Notes under the pieces: generated by a model
What the model saw: only the letters and a program-made list of their open reading frames with translations
Databases searched by the model: none
What the model was told of the DNA's origin: nothing
Part shown: piece by piece, positions 25,587 to 34,692 of the stretch
Layout of the letters: each line of letters opens with the position of its first letter
How positions within the stretch are numbered: the first letter of the stretch is position 1
Assembly: GCF_900095795.1 (NCBI RefSeq)
Contig: NZ_LT608328.1
Coordinates: 2,907,001-2,971,000 of the forward strand
Source of the DNA: Petrimonas mucosa
Lineage (GTDB): Bacteria > Bacteroidota > Bacteroidia > Bacteroidales > Dysgonomonadaceae
Direction of reading: 5' to 3'
Length of the DNA stretch: 64,000 nt
Made by a program: the position numbers and the translations under genes

Positions 25587-25883
25587 ATGGAATTACGTAT
25601 TCAGTCGGTCAATTTCGATGCTACGGAACAGTTAAAGGCATTTACTGAAAAAAAGATCAAAAAGCTCGAAAGATTCAATGACAGTATTATTCAAACTGAA
25701 GTGCTCCTGAAGGTTATCAAGCCCGAAACCGCAAAAAACAAAGAGGCGTCCGTAAAGATGAATTTGAGAAACGGCGAGGCCTTTGCCAGCAAAGTCGCCG
25801 ACACGTTTGAAGAGGCCATAGACCTCTGTGCCGAAGCATTGGAGAAGCAGATATTGAAGACGAAAGAGAAAAAGGAGAGATAA
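25587..25883 (+). CDS. hpf: Ribosome hibernation factor HPF/RaiA family (short form)
   Basis: 98 residues. S30Ae domain: MELRIQSVNFDATEQL, KKIKKLERFNDSIIQTEVLL, FEEAIDLCAEALEKQILK, with the basic C-terminal tail TKEKKER. It binds the 30S decoding centre in stationary phase or stress and blocks translation. The short form lacks the C-terminal dimerisation domain of long HPF. Start fixed by an AAAGGAGG site at ideal spacing. Third gene of rpsU-xer-hpf. Confidence 0.92.
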   Translation: MELRIQSVNFDATEQLKAFTEKKIKKLERFNDSIIQTEVLLKVIKPETAKNKEASVKMNLRNGEAFASKVADTFEEAIDLCAEALEKQILKTKEKKER

Positions 25884-25906
25884 TCGAGAAAAAATCATTC
25901 GAAAGT

Positions 25907-25937
25907 TTTGGTTATCCAAAAAATATCACTACCTTTG
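25907..25937 (+). promoter_or_regulatory. tRNA cluster promoter (TTTG - 19 - TACCTTTG)
   Basis: TTTG at 25907-25910, 19 bases, TACCTTTG at 25930-25937: near-perfect consensus. A G/C-rich imperfect hairpin (about 25940-25973) lies between the start site and the first tRNA and may be a processing signal. Confidence 0.8.
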
Positions 25938-25989
25938 CGACCGTTTCTCCCCTATCGACGGGGGGAAGCGGTTAATCGCAAGATTATAA

Positions 25990-26063
25990 GCCTCTTTAGC
26001 TCAGTTGGCCAGAGCACGTGATTTGTAATCTCGGGGTCGTTGGTTCGAATCCGACAAGAGGCT
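25990..26063 (+). tRNA. tRNA-Thr (anticodon TGT)
   Basis: Acceptor arms GCCTCTT and AAGAGGC pair perfectly. D loop TAGCTCAGTTGGCCAGAGCA, anticodon loop TTTGTAA giving TGT, T arm GGTTCGAATCC. 74 bases without CCA. First of four clustered tRNAs. Confidence 0.95.
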
Positions 26064-26072
26064 CAAAATTTT

Positions 26073-26155
26073 GGGCAGTTACCAGAGTGGCCAAATGGGG
26101 CTGACTGTAACTCAGCTGGCTTACGCCTTCGGTGGTTCGAATCCATCACTGCCCA
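26073..26155 (+). tRNA. tRNA-Tyr (anticodon GTA)
   Basis: Acceptor arms GGGCAGT and ACTGCCC pair perfectly. Anticodon GTA in CTGTAAC, long variable arm (type II tRNA), T loop GGTTCGAATCC. 83 bases. Confidence 0.95.
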
Positions 26156-26190
26156 CAAAGCAATGAAGAATACAATCTTCGGCTTTTATT

Positions 26191-26263
26191 GCGGAAGTAG
26201 CTCAGTTGATAGAGCATTAGCCTTCCAAGCTGAGGGTCGCGGGTTTGAGTCCCGTCTTCCGCT
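26191..26263 (+). tRNA. tRNA-Gly (anticodon TCC)
   Basis: Acceptor arms GCGGAAG and CTTCCGC. Anticodon loop CTTCCAA giving TCC. T arm GGGTTTGAGTCCC, a slightly unusual T loop TTTGAGT. 73 bases. Confidence 0.94.
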
Positions 26264-26272
26264 CTAAATTTC

Positions 26273-26344
<72 letters not shown>

Positions 26345-26355
26345 CATGAAACGGG

Positions 26356-26389
26356 AAAATGAGGGTGCTGGGATCAGCATCTCATTTTT
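26356..26389 (+). terminator. Terminator after the tRNA cluster
   Basis: AAAATGAG plus GTGCTG pair with CAGCAT plus CTCATTTT around loop GGAT, with a single bulged G (26364), and end in a short T-run (TTTTTG). Confidence 0.7.
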
Positions 26390-26456
26390 GGCTACTTAAT
26401 GACGTACGGGATTGAAAATTCAACATTTTATTAAAAACTAATTAATAGTATATTTT

Positions 26457-27644
26457 ATGGCAAAAGAACATTTTCAGCGGACGAAGCCGCATGTTAACAT
26501 CGGTACGATAGGTCACGTTGACCACGGTAAAACCACCTTAACGGCTGCGATTACCACCGTTTTGGCAAAAAGAGGTTTCTCTGAAGTACGTTCGTTCGAT
26601 TCTATCGACAACGCTCCGGAAGAAAAAGAAAGAGGTATCACTATCAACACTTCACACGTTGAATACCAAACAGCAAATCGTCACTACGCACACGTTGACT
26701 GCCCGGGCCACGCTGACTATGTGAAGAACATGGTAACCGGAGCTGCCCAGATGGACGGTGCCATCATCGTTGTTGCCGCAACTGACGGTCCTATGCCTCA
26801 AACTCGCGAACACATCCTGCTGGCACGTCAGGTAAACGTTCCGAAGCTGGTTGTTTTCATGAACAAGGTCGACCTGGTTGACGACGAAGAGATGCTTGAC
26901 CTGGTAGAGATGGAAATGCGTGAACTGCTTTCATTCTATAACTTCGACGGAGACAACACTCCTATTATCCGTGGATCTGCCCTTGGTGGTCTGAATGGCG
27001 AACCGAAATGGGAAGAAAAGATCATGGAGCTGATGGATGCAGTTGACGAGTGGATTCCGCTGCCTCCGCGCGATATCGACAAACCGTTCCTCATGCCGAT
27101 CGAAGACATATTCTCGATCACCGGTCGTGGAACCGTTGCCACTGGCCGTATCGAAACCGGTGTTATCAAAACCGGTGAAGAGGTTCAGATCATCGGTCTG
27201 GGTGCTGAAGGCAAGAAATCTGTGGTTACCGGAGTTGAAATGTTCCGCAAGATCCTCGACAGGGGTGAAGCCGGCGATAACGTAGGTTTGCTGCTCCGTG
27301 GTATCGACAAGGATGAGATCAAACGTGGTATGGTTATCTCTCACCCCGGAAAAGTTCAACCTCACTCCAAATTCAAGGCAGAGGTTTATATCCTGAAGAA
27401 AGAAGAAGGCGGTCGTCACACACCGTTCCATAACAAATATCGTCCTCAGTTCTACATCCGCACCCTGGACGTAACCGGAGAGATCCAGTTGCCGGAAGGA
27501 GTAGAAATGGTTATGCCTGGTGACAACGTTACCATCGAAGTAGATCTGATCTACCCCGTTGCTTGTAACGTAGGTCTTCGCTTCGCAATCCGCGAAGGTG
27601 GACGCACCGTAGGTGCAGGCCAGATCACTGAGCTGCTCGATTAA
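26457..27644 (+). CDS. tuf: Elongation factor Tu
   Basis: 395 residues, complete. Brings aminoacyl-tRNA to the ribosome using GTP. G1 GHVDHGKT at residues 19-26, switch [14 protein letters not shown]3 DCPGH at 81-85 followed by [19 protein letters not shown]4 NKVD at 136-139, then domains II and III ending [11 protein letters not shown]. Only copy in the window. It follows the tRNA cluster and leads into tRNA-Trp-secE-nusG, the usual Bacteroidales order. No Shine-Dalgarno sequence; the bases before ATG are AT-rich. Confidence 0.99.
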   Translation: MAKEHFQRTKPHVNIGTIGHVDHGKTTLTAAITTVLAKRGFSEVRSFDSIDNAPEEKERGITINTSHVEYQTANRHYAHVDCPGHADYVKNMVTGAAQMDGAIIVVAATDGPMPQTREHILLARQVNVPKLVVFMNKVDLVDDEEMLDLVEMEMRELLSFYNFDGDNTPIIRGSALGGLNGEPKWEEKIMELMDAVDEWIPLPPRDIDKPFLMPIEDIFSITGRGTVATGRIETGVIKTGEEVQIIGLGAEGKKSVVTGVEMFRKILDRGEAGDNVGLLLRGIDKDEIKRGMVISHPGKVQPHSKFKAEVYILKKEEGGRHTPFHNKYRPQFYIRTLDVTGEIQLPEGVEMVMPGDNVTIEVDLIYPVACNVGLRFAIREGGRTVGAGQITELLD

Positions 27645-27663
27645 TAGAGTTACAAGATTTATT

Positions 27664-27698
27664 CCTCCTCTCCCTCCTTTCGGGGAGGGTCGGGGAGG
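27664..27698. repeat. GC-rich imperfect hairpin between tuf and tRNA-Trp
   Basis: CCTCCTC + CCCTCC pairs with GGAGGG + GGGGAGG around a 6-base loop, with a small internal loop. No T-run, so not a standard terminator. It looks like a dispersed intergenic palindrome of the kind common in this phylum, or an RNA-processing site before the tRNA. No second copy seen in the window. Confidence 0.45.
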
Positions 27699-27704
27699 CA
27701 CCTT

Positions 27705-27777
27705 ACGGGTCTAGCTCAGTTGGTAGAGCACTGGTCTCCAAAACCAGGTGTCGGGAGTTCGAGTCTCTCGACCCGTG
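27705..27777 (+). tRNA. tRNA-Trp (anticodon CCA)
   Basis: Acceptor arms ACGGGTC and GACCCGT pair perfectly, discriminator G. Anticodon loop CTCCAAA giving CCA. T arm GGGAGTTCGAGTCTCTC. 73 bases, between tuf and secE as in other Bacteroidales. Confidence 0.95.
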
Positions 27778-27797
27778 CAAAACGATCCGAATAATCA

Positions 27798-27989
27798 ATG
27801 AAAAAAATAGTTGCATATATTAAAGATGCTTATAACGAATTGGTTTATAAAGTATCTTGGCCATCCAGCAAGGAATTAGCCGGGAGTACAATGATTGTGA
27901 TGATAGCTTCCGTCATCATTGCATTAATAGTATTCGGCATGGACTCCGCCTTTGAGTGGATTGTGAAATTTCTTTACGGTATTTTGTAA
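27798..27989 (+). CDS. secE: Preprotein translocase subunit SecE
   Basis: 63 residues with the single-helix form of SecE: an amphipathic N-terminal helix (IVAYIKDAYNELVYKVSWPSSKEL, shown by KVSWPSSKEL as the conserved turn) and one membrane helix (~residues 33-55). It clamps SecY in the inner membrane. Starts 20 bases after tRNA-Trp and is followed 19 bases later by nusG. Confidence 0.95.
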   Translation: MKKIVAYIKDAYNELVYKVSWPSSKELAGSTMIVMIASVIIALIVFGMDSAFEWIVKFLYGIL

Positions 27990-28008
27990 TTTTCTGAATT
28001 AAGAGAAA

Positions 28009-28551
28009 ATGGCTGAAAGCGAAAAAAAATGGTACGTTTTACGTTCCGTTAGTGGAAAAGAGAATAAGGTCAAAGAATATCTTGAGTCAGAAATTAAAAA
28101 AACCGATTTAGGAAAGTACGTTTCACAAGTTCTCATTCCCACAGAAAAGACTTATACCGTACGTAACGGAAAGAGGGTGCTGAAAGAGCGTGCCTATCTT
28201 CCCGGTTATGTGCTTATTGAGGCTGAACTTGTGGGTGAGGTCATTCATCAACTTAAAAACATCAACTATGTTGCCGGATTTCTCCCCAACACCACGAACC
28301 CTCAACCGTTGAGCGAAATGGAAGTGAAACGGATCCTGGGTACTATGGATGAGTTGGAAGAGGCAGGCGACGAACTGGATGTAAAGTATTATGTAGGTGA
28401 AATCGTGAAGGTGACCAGTGGTCCCTTCTGCAGTTTCTCCGGCGTAGTCGAGGAGGTGAATGATGAGCGAAAGAAGCTCAAAGTAATGGTTAAAATCTTC
28501 GGACGGGCTCAACTGCTCGAGTTGGGCTATATGCAAGTAGAGAAAGAATAA
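28009..28551 (+). CDS. nusG: Transcription termination/antitermination factor NusG
   Basis: 180 residues. NGN domain from residue 1 to ~120 ([31 protein letters not shown]) and a C-terminal KOW domain ([19 protein letters not shown]...[14 protein letters not shown]). It binds RNA polymerase and links transcription to Rho or the ribosome. The neighbours secE and rplK place it in the standard block. This is the housekeeping NusG, not the UpxY type of capsule loci. Confidence 0.97.
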   Translation: MAESEKKWYVLRSVSGKENKVKEYLESEIKKTDLGKYVSQVLIPTEKTYTVRNGKRVLKERAYLPGYVLIEAELVGEVIHQLKNINYVAGFLPNTTNPQPLSEMEVKRILGTMDELEEAGDELDVKYYVGEIVKVTSGPFCSFSGVVEEVNDERKKLKVMVKIFGRAQLLELGYMQVEKE

Positions 28552-28624
28552 TCAGATATTTGGTTACGCAGATTCTGTAAATTCTTTAAGTGTTTCGAAA
28601 ACAGTAATTATTAAAATCAAAAAA

Positions 28625-29068
28625 ATGGCTAAAGAAGTTGCTGGACAACTAAAATTACAAATCAAAGGAGGAGCTGCAAACCCATCTCCCCCAGTAGGAC
28701 CTGCATTGGGTTCCAAAGGGATCAACATCATGGAGTTTTGCAAGCAATTCAATGCCAGAACTCAAGACAAAGCCGGAAAGGTGTTGCCAGTGGTAATCAC
28801 CTACTACACCGACAAGTCTTTTGATTTTATTGTTAAAACACCACCCGTTGCCATTCAGTTATTGGAAGCAACCAAACAGAAGAGCGGCTCGGCAGAACCC
28901 AACCGTAAGAAAATTGCGGAAGTTACCTGGGAACAGGTTAAGGCTATTGCCGAAGAAAAAATGCCCGACTTGAACTGCTTCACAATTGAGTCTGCAATGA
29001 TGATGGTTGCCGGAACGGCTCGAAGCATGGGTATCACAGTGAAAGGGGAATTTCCCGCAAATAACTAA
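28625..29068 (+). CDS. rplK: 50S ribosomal protein uL11
   Basis: 147 residues. [20 protein letters not shown] is the conserved N-terminal loop contacting the GTPase centre, and the C-terminal rRNA-binding domain ends [11 protein letters not shown]. It forms the stalk base with L10/L12. 73 bases after nusG, 20 before rplA. Confidence 0.98.
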   Translation: MAKEVAGQLKLQIKGGAANPSPPVGPALGSKGINIMEFCKQFNARTQDKAGKVLPVVITYYTDKSFDFIVKTPPVAIQLLEATKQKSGSAEPNRKKIAEVTWEQVKAIAEEKMPDLNCFTIESAMMMVAGTARSMGITVKGEFPANN

Positions 29069-29088
29069 TTATAAACTTCAATTAAGAC

Positions 29089-29787
29089 ATGGGTAAACTT
29101 ACAAAAAATCAGAAGTTGGCTTTGAGCAAGATTGAAGCGGGAAAGACCTACACGCTGAAGGAGGCTGCGAAATTGGTGAAAGAGATTACCACCACAAAAT
29201 TCGACGCTTCGGTAGATATCGATGTACGCCTTGGCGTAGATCCGCGAAAAGCCAATCAGATGGTCAGGGGCGTTGTTTCCCTGCCACACGGTACCGGTAA
29301 ACAAGTAAGAGTTCTTGTATTGTGTACTCCCGATGCAGAGGCTGCTGCCAAAGAGGCAGGGGCCGATTATGTGGGACTTGATGAATATATCGAAAAAATT
29401 AAAGGAGGTTGGACCGATGTGGATGTGATCATCACACAGCCACAGATCATGGGTAAGATCGGTGCACTTGGCCGCGTATTGGGGCCTCGCGGACTGATGC
29501 CTAACCCCAAGAGCGGAACTGTTACTCCCGACGTGGCTAAGGCTGTTCAGGAAGTAAAGCAGGGTAAAATCGACTTTAAAGTAGATAAAGCAGGTATTAT
29601 CCACACCTCTATCGGCAAAGTATCTTTTGAGCCCGAAAAAATTGTTGAAAACGCAAAAGAATTTATTCAAACGTTGATCAAATTGAAACCGACGGCAGCA
29701 AAGGGTACCTATATTAAGAGTATTTATCTTTCCAGTACGATGAGTCCGGGATTAAAAGTGGACACTAAATCGGTAGACGAAATCTAA
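29089..29787 (+). CDS. rplA: 50S ribosomal protein uL1
   Basis: 232 residues, full length. [20 protein letters not shown] is the N-terminal RNA-binding block and [19 protein letters not shown] the family signature. L1 stalk protein and, in other bacteria, the translational repressor of the L11-L1 message. 17 bases before rplJ. Confidence 0.98.
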   Translation: MGKLTKNQKLALSKIEAGKTYTLKEAAKLVKEITTTKFDASVDIDVRLGVDPRKANQMVRGVVSLPHGTGKQVRVLVLCTPDAEAAAKEAGADYVGLDEYIEKIKGGWTDVDVIITQPQIMGKIGALGRVLGPRGLMPNPKSGTVTPDVAKAVQEVKQGKIDFKVDKAGIIHTSIGKVSFEPEKIVENAKEFIQTLIKLKPTAAKGTYIKSIYLSSTMSPGLKVDTKSVDEI

Positions 29788-29804
29788 TGTAAAAAGAAGA
29801 ATCT

Positions 29805-30329
29805 ATGAAAAAGGAAGATAAAAGCATTATTATAGAGAAGATAGCAGCAAACCTGCAGGAATACGAAAACTTCTACCTTGCCGATATTGCCACGCTCAAT
29901 GCGGCAAAGACAAGCGTACTGAGAAGGGAATGCTCCAAGCAGAACATCAAGTTGCTGGTGGTAAAAAATACCTTGTTGCGTAAAGCATTGGAAAAGATTG
30001 AAGGAAACTATGAGGAGCTTTATCCCCTGTTGAAGGGAAATACGGCCATCATGTTCTCCAACGATGCCAATGCTCCTGCCAAGCTCATTGACAAATATAG
30101 CAAAAACAAGGAGACGGTGCCTGCATTGAAAGGTGCTTACGTTCAGGAAAGCTTCTTTATCGGAGCCAACACCCTGAAAGACCTTGTAAATATCAAGAGC
30201 AAGACAGAACTTATCGGAGAAGTTATTACCATTCTGCAATCGCCTGCTAAGAATGTTATTTCGGCTCTCCAATCCGGCGGTACAATTCTCCATGGAGTTT
30301 TGAAAACGTTGTCGGAAAAGCAAAATTAA
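29805..30329 (+). CDS. rplJ: 50S ribosomal protein uL10
   Basis: 174 residues. [22 protein letters not shown] at the start, [23 protein letters not shown] in the rRNA-binding globular part (shown in pieces), and a C-terminal helix ([20 protein letters not shown]) that carries L7/L12 dimers. Upstream partner of rplL, 47 bases apart. Confidence 0.97.
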   Translation: MKKEDKSIIIEKIAANLQEYENFYLADIATLNAAKTSVLRRECSKQNIKLLVVKNTLLRKALEKIEGNYEELYPLLKGNTAIMFSNDANAPAKLIDKYSKNKETVPALKGAYVQESFFIGANTLKDLVNIKSKTELIGEVITILQSPAKNVISALQSGGTILHGVLKTLSEKQN

Positions 30330-30376
30330 TTTTCATTCAACAAACAGAATTAGTAATCAATTTAATAAATACAAAA

Positions 30377-30757
30377 ATGGCAGACTTAAAAGCATTTGCT
30401 GAACAATTAGTTAACTTGACAGTAAAAGAGGTTAACGAACTTGCTGAGATATTAAAAACCGAGTATGGTATTGAACCTGCTGCTGCAGCTGTTGCTGTTG
30501 CTGCTGGTCCTGTTGCCGGTGACGCTGCTGCTGCAGCTGAAGAGAAGACATCTTTCGATGTAATCCTCAAAAGCGCTGGCTCAGCTAAATTAGCTGTTGT
30601 AAAAGCAGTTAAGGAACTCACCGGGCTTGGTCTGAAAGAATCTAAAGATTTAGTCGACGGCGCTCCGAGCGAAATCAAAAAAGGTGTAACAAAAGACGAA
30701 GCTGACGCTTTGAAAAAACAACTTGAAGAGGCAGGAGCTGAAGTTGAACTTAAATAA
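30377..30757 (+). CDS. rplL: 50S ribosomal protein bL12 (L7/L12)
   Basis: 126 residues. N-terminal dimerisation helices ([20 protein letters not shown]), an Ala/Val-rich flexible hinge (residues ~37-57), and the C-terminal factor-binding domain ([45 protein letters not shown]). Recruits translation GTPases. A hairpin that likely reduces read-through lies before rpoB. Confidence 0.98.
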   Translation: MADLKAFAEQLVNLTVKEVNELAEILKTEYGIEPAAAAVAVAAGPVAGDAAAAAEEKTSFDVILKSAGSAKLAVVKAVKELTGLGLKESKDLVDGAPSEIKKGVTKDEADALKKQLEEAGAEVELK

Positions 30758-30782
30758 AATTTGCCTTTCAAGAGGTTAATTT

Positions 30783-30819
30783 GGTTAGGAATCTTCGAAC
30801 GGAAGATTCTTAACCTTTT
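30783..30819 (+). terminator. Attenuator-like hairpin between rplL and rpoB
   Basis: GGTTAGGAATCTTC (30783-30796) and GAAGATTCTTAACC (30802-30815) form a 14-bp stem with one G-T pair and a 5-base loop, then TTTTG. The short T-run suggests partial termination, matching the known need to lower rpoBC output relative to rplL in other bacteria. Confidence 0.75.
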
Positions 30820-30854
30820 GTGTCAATACATATTAGGTTCAAAAAATCACTCTC

Positions 30855-33800
30855 ATGTCTTCAAATAACACCAACCAACGAATCAATTTTGCGTCGATAA
30901 AAAACCCGCTTGATTTTCCTGATTTTCTGGAGATTCAGCTCAAATCGTTTCAAGATTTTTTGCAGCTCGACGCCCCCCCCGAAAGCAGAAAAAATGAAGG
31001 ATTGTATAAGGTTTTCACGGAGAATTTCCCCATTGCGGATACCCGGAACAACTTCGTCCTTGAATTTCTAGATTATTTTGTTGATCCGCCACGCTACACT
31101 ATCGAGGAGTGTATAGACAGAGGGCTTACCTACAGTGTTCCGCTGAAGGCTAAACTTTACCTCTACTGTACCGACCCCGATCACGAAGATTTTGCACCCG
31201 TTATTCAGGACGTTTATTTGGGGACCATTCCATACATGACCGACAAGGGCACCTTTATCATCAACGGAGCAGAAAGGGTTATCGTTTCACAGCTGCACCG
31301 TTCGCCCGGTGTATTTTTCGGTCAGAGTGTACACGCCAACGGAACTCTCCTCTATTCTGCCAGGATTATACCGTTCAAAGGTTCATGGATTGAGTTTGCT
31401 ACGGACATCAACAACGTGATGTATGCCTACATAGACAGGAAGAAGAAACTGCCCGTAACCACATTGCTTCGTTCTATCGGTTTTGAAAGCGACAAGGATA
31501 TCCTAGAAATCTTCGACCTTGCCGAAGAGGTGAAAGTAAGCAAAGCCAACCTGAAAAAAGTCATCGGCAGAAAATTGGCAGCCCGCGTGCTGAAATCGTG
31601 GATGGAAGACTTCGTGGATGAAGACACCGGCGAAGTAACCTCCATCGAGCGTAATGAAGTGATTATTGAACGGGAAACCATTTTGGACCAGGAACATATC
31701 GATGACATCCTCGAATCGGGTGTATCCTCCATCCTGCTACATAAGGAGACTCCCAATTCGTCTGATTACTCTATCATATATAACACGCTCCAAAAAGACC
31801 CCAGCAACACGGAGATCGATGCCATCCGGCACATCTACCGTCAGCTTCGCAGTGCTGAACCGGCAGACGACGCCAGCGCCCGCGAAGTGATCAACAACCT
31901 CTTCTTTTCAGAGAAAAGGTACGACCTTGGGGATGTTGGGCGTTACAGAATGAACAAGAAACTGGGTCTCAATATCGACGAAAATATTCGTGTCTTGACG
32001 AAAGAAGACATCATTGAGATCATCAAATACCTTATCGAACTGGTTAACTCCAAAGCTGTGGTGGATGATATCGACCACCTGAGCAACCGGCGTGTCCGCA
32101 CCGTCGGGGAGCAACTCTACTCCCAATTCGGCGTCGGATTGAACCGTATGGCCCGTATCATCCGTGAAAGGATGAACGTGCGCGACAATGAGGTCTTCAC
32201 CCCGATCGACCTGATCAATGCGAAGACCATCTCCTCGGTTATCAACACCTTCTTCGGCACCCATGCACTCTCTCAGTTCATGGACCAGACCAATCCGCTG
32301 GCGGAGATAACCAACAAGCGTCGTCTCTCTGCATTGGGACCTGGCGGTCTCTCTCGCGAACGTGCCGGTTTCGAGGTGCGCGACGTACACTATACGCACT
32401 ACGGACGTCTCTGTCCGATTGAAACACCGGAAGGACCCAATATCGGTCTGATCTCCTCGCTTTGCGTCTATGCCAAGATCAACGATCTAGGTTTTATCGA
32501 GACACCCTACCGCAAAGTTGAGAACGGCGTGGTAAACACCAACAACGACGAAGTGGTTTACCTTTCGGCCGAAGAGGAGGAAAACAAAGTGGTTGCACAG
32601 GGAAATGCTCCGCTGAATGAGAAAGGAGAATTTATCCTGCCACGCGTCAAGGCGAGGTTGGAGGCAGACTACCCGGTGGTTGCACCCGAAGAGGTGGACC
32701 TGATGGATGTCTCGCCCATGCAGATTGCCTCCATCGCCGCGTCACTGATTCCGTTCCTCGAGCACGATGACGCAAACCGTGCGCTGATGGGATCGAACAT
32801 GATGCGCCAGGCGGTACCGCTTATCAAAAGTGAGGCGCCAATCGTAGCCACCGGAATTGAAGGCCGGCTGGTGAAGGATTCACGCACACAGCTGATGGCT
32901 GAAGGTGACGGAGAGGTTATCTACGTGGATGCCACCACCATCAAGATTAAATACAACAGGACGGAAGAAGAGGAGTTTACCAGTTTTGAGGATGCCGTCA
33001 AGACCTACTCCATTCCGAAGTTCAGAAAGACCAACCAGAACACCACCATCGACCTGCGTCCGATCTGCAGGGTGGGACAAAAGGTTACCAAAGGAGATAT
33101 CCTCACCGAAGGTTTTGCCACCGAAAATGGCGAACTGGCATTGGGCCGCAACCTGAAAGTGGCATTCATGCCCTGGAAGGGTTACAACTTCGAGGATGCG
33201 ATTGTTCTGAATGAAAGGTTGGTAAGTGAAGACATATTTACCTCGGTTCACGTAGAGGAGTTCTCGCTCGAAGTACGTGAGACCAAACGCGGGTTGGAAG
33301 AGCTTACTTCCGATATACCCAACGTAAGTGAAGAGGCTACCAAGGATCTGGATGAACACGGTATCATCCGCGTGGGAGCACGTGTGAAACCGGGCGACAT
33401 CCTGATCGGAAAGATTACGCCGAAAGGGGAATCCGACCCATCACCCGAAGAAAAACTGCTTCGCGCCATCTTTGGCGACAAGGCAGGCGACGTGAAAGAT
33501 GCTTCTCTAAAAGCTTCGCCATCACTTAAGGGTGTGGTTATCAATACGAACCTGTTCTCAAAAGCCGCTAAGAAAGGCAAAAGCAAGTTGTCGAACAAAG
33601 CGCTTCTTCCCAAACTCGACGAAGAGTATGAGAACAAGATGGAAGAACTGAGAAAGTTGCTTATCGATAAACTCCTGCACCTGACCGAAGGCAAGACGTC
33701 TGCCGGCGTCAAGGATTATACCAATATGGATATTGTTCCGAAAGGGGCCAGATTTACCCATAAGGTGCTTGCTGACATCGATTACCAGTCGGTCCAGCTG

Positions 33801-34667
33801 AGCAAGTGGACCAACGATGCACACAAGAACCAGTTGATCCGTACCACGGTTATCAACTACCTTCGCAAGCACAAGGAGCTGGATGCCGAACTTAAACGGA
33901 AACGTTTCGACCTGACCATCGGTGACGAGCTTCCCTCCGGAATCATGCAGATCGCCAAGGTCTACGTGGCCAAGAAACGGAAGATCCAGGTGGGAGACAA
34001 GATGGCCGGACGCCACGGTAACAAGGGTATCGTATCGAAGATTGTCCGTGCCGAGGATATGCCATTCCTGGCCGACGGTACACCGGTTGACATCGTGTTG
34101 AACCCTCTGGGTGTACCTTCACGTATGAACCTGGGGCAGATTTTTGAAACTGTTCTCGGTTGGGCAGGACAGGAACTCGGTGTTAAATTCGCAACCCCCA
34201 TTTTCGACGGTGCCTCGCTGGAAGACCTGAATGAATGGACCGACAAGGCTGGTATCCCCCGTTACGGAAAAACCTACCTCTATGACGGCGGCACCGGCGA
34301 ACGTTTCGACCAGCCGGCTACCGTAGGAGTCATCTATATGCTGAAACTAGGACACATGGTGGAAGACAAGATGCACGCACGTTCCATCGGACCATACTCG
34401 CTCATCACGCAGCAACCGCTCGGTGGTAAAGCCCAGTTTGGTGGACAACGTTTCGGAGAGATGGAAGTATGGGCGCTCGAGGCATTCGGCGCATCTCATA
34501 TTCTGCAGGAGATTCTGACCATCAAATCGGACGACGTTGTAGGACGGTCCAAAGCTTACGAAGCTATCGTGAAGGGTGAACCGATGCCGCAACCCGGCAT
34601 CCCCGAATCTTTGAACGTATTGCTGCATGAGCTTAAAGGATTGGGATTGAGCGTAGAACTTGATTAA
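30855..34667 (+). CDS. rpoB: RNA polymerase subunit beta
   Basis: 1270 residues, complete. Landmarks: [35 protein letters not shown], the rifampicin region [20 protein letters not shown] (wild-type-looking), [40 protein letters not shown] and a C-terminal [11 protein letters not shown]. Forms one side of the active-site cleft. A Bacteroidetes-type insertion lies around residues 950-1010. The rpoC gene follows after 25 bases. Confidence 0.99.
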   Translation: MSSNNTNQRINFASIKNPLDFPDFLEIQLKSFQDFLQLDAPPESRKNEGLYKVFTENFPIADTRNNFVLEFLDYFVDPPRYTIEECIDRGLTYSVPLKAKLYLYCTDPDHEDFAPVIQDVYLGTIPYMTDKGTFIINGAERVIVSQLHRSPGVFFGQSVHANGTLLYSARIIPFKGSWIEFATDINNVMYAYIDRKKKLPVTTLLRSIGFESDKDILEIFDLAEEVKVSKANLKKVIGRKLAARVLKSWMEDFVDEDTGEVTSIERNEVIIERETILDQEHIDDILESGVSSILLHKETPNSSDYSIIYNTLQKDPSNTEIDAIRHIYRQLRSAEPADDASAREVINNLFFSEKRYDLGDVGRYRMNKKLGLNIDENIRVLTKEDIIEIIKYLIELVNSKAVVDDIDHLSNRRVRTVGEQLYSQFGVGLNRMARIIRERMNVRDNEVFTPIDLINAKTISSVINTFFGTHALSQFMDQTNPLAEITNKRRLSALGPGGLSRERAGFEVRDVHYTHYGRLCPIETPEGPNIGLISSLCVYAKINDLGFIETPYRKVENGVVNTNNDEVVYLSAEEEENKVVAQGNAPLNEKGEFILPRVKARLEADYPVVAPEEVDLMDVSPMQIASIAASLIPFLEHDDANRALMGSNMMRQAVPLIKSEAPIVATGIEGRLVKDSRTQLMAEGDGEVIYVDATTIKIKYNRTEEEEFTSFEDAVKTYSIPKFRKTNQNTTIDLRPICRVGQKVTKGDILTEGFATENGELALGRNLKVAFMPWKGYNFEDAIVLNERLVSEDIFTSVHVEEFSLEVRETKRGLEELTSDIPNVSEEATKDLDEHGIIRVGARVKPGDILIGKITPKGESDPSPEEKLLRAIFGDKAGDVKDASLKASPSLKGVVINTNLFSKAAKKGKSKLSNKALLPKLDEEYENKMEELRKLLIDKLLHLTEGKTSAGVKDYTNMDIVPKGARFTHKVLADIDYQSVQLSKWTNDAHKNQLIRTTVINYLRKHKELDAELKRKRFDLTIGDELPSGIMQIAKVYVAKKRKIQVGDKMAGRHGNKGIVSKIVRAEDMPFLADGTPVDIVLNPLGVPSRMNLGQIFETVLGWAGQELGVKFATPIFDGASLEDLNEWTDKAGIPRYGKTYLYDGGTGERFDQPATVGVIYMLKLGHMVEDKMHARSIGPYSLITQQPLGGKAQFGGQRFGEMEVWALEAFGASHILQEILTIKSDDVVGRSKAYEAIVKGEPMPQPGIPESLNVLLHELKGLGLSVELD

Positions 34668-34692
34668 CAATAACTCTTTATAAGACAAGAAT

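Noticed and set aside
26931-27701. 256-codon open frame on the minus strand over tuf
   Set aside because: Antisense shadow of tuf, with no recognisable domain.
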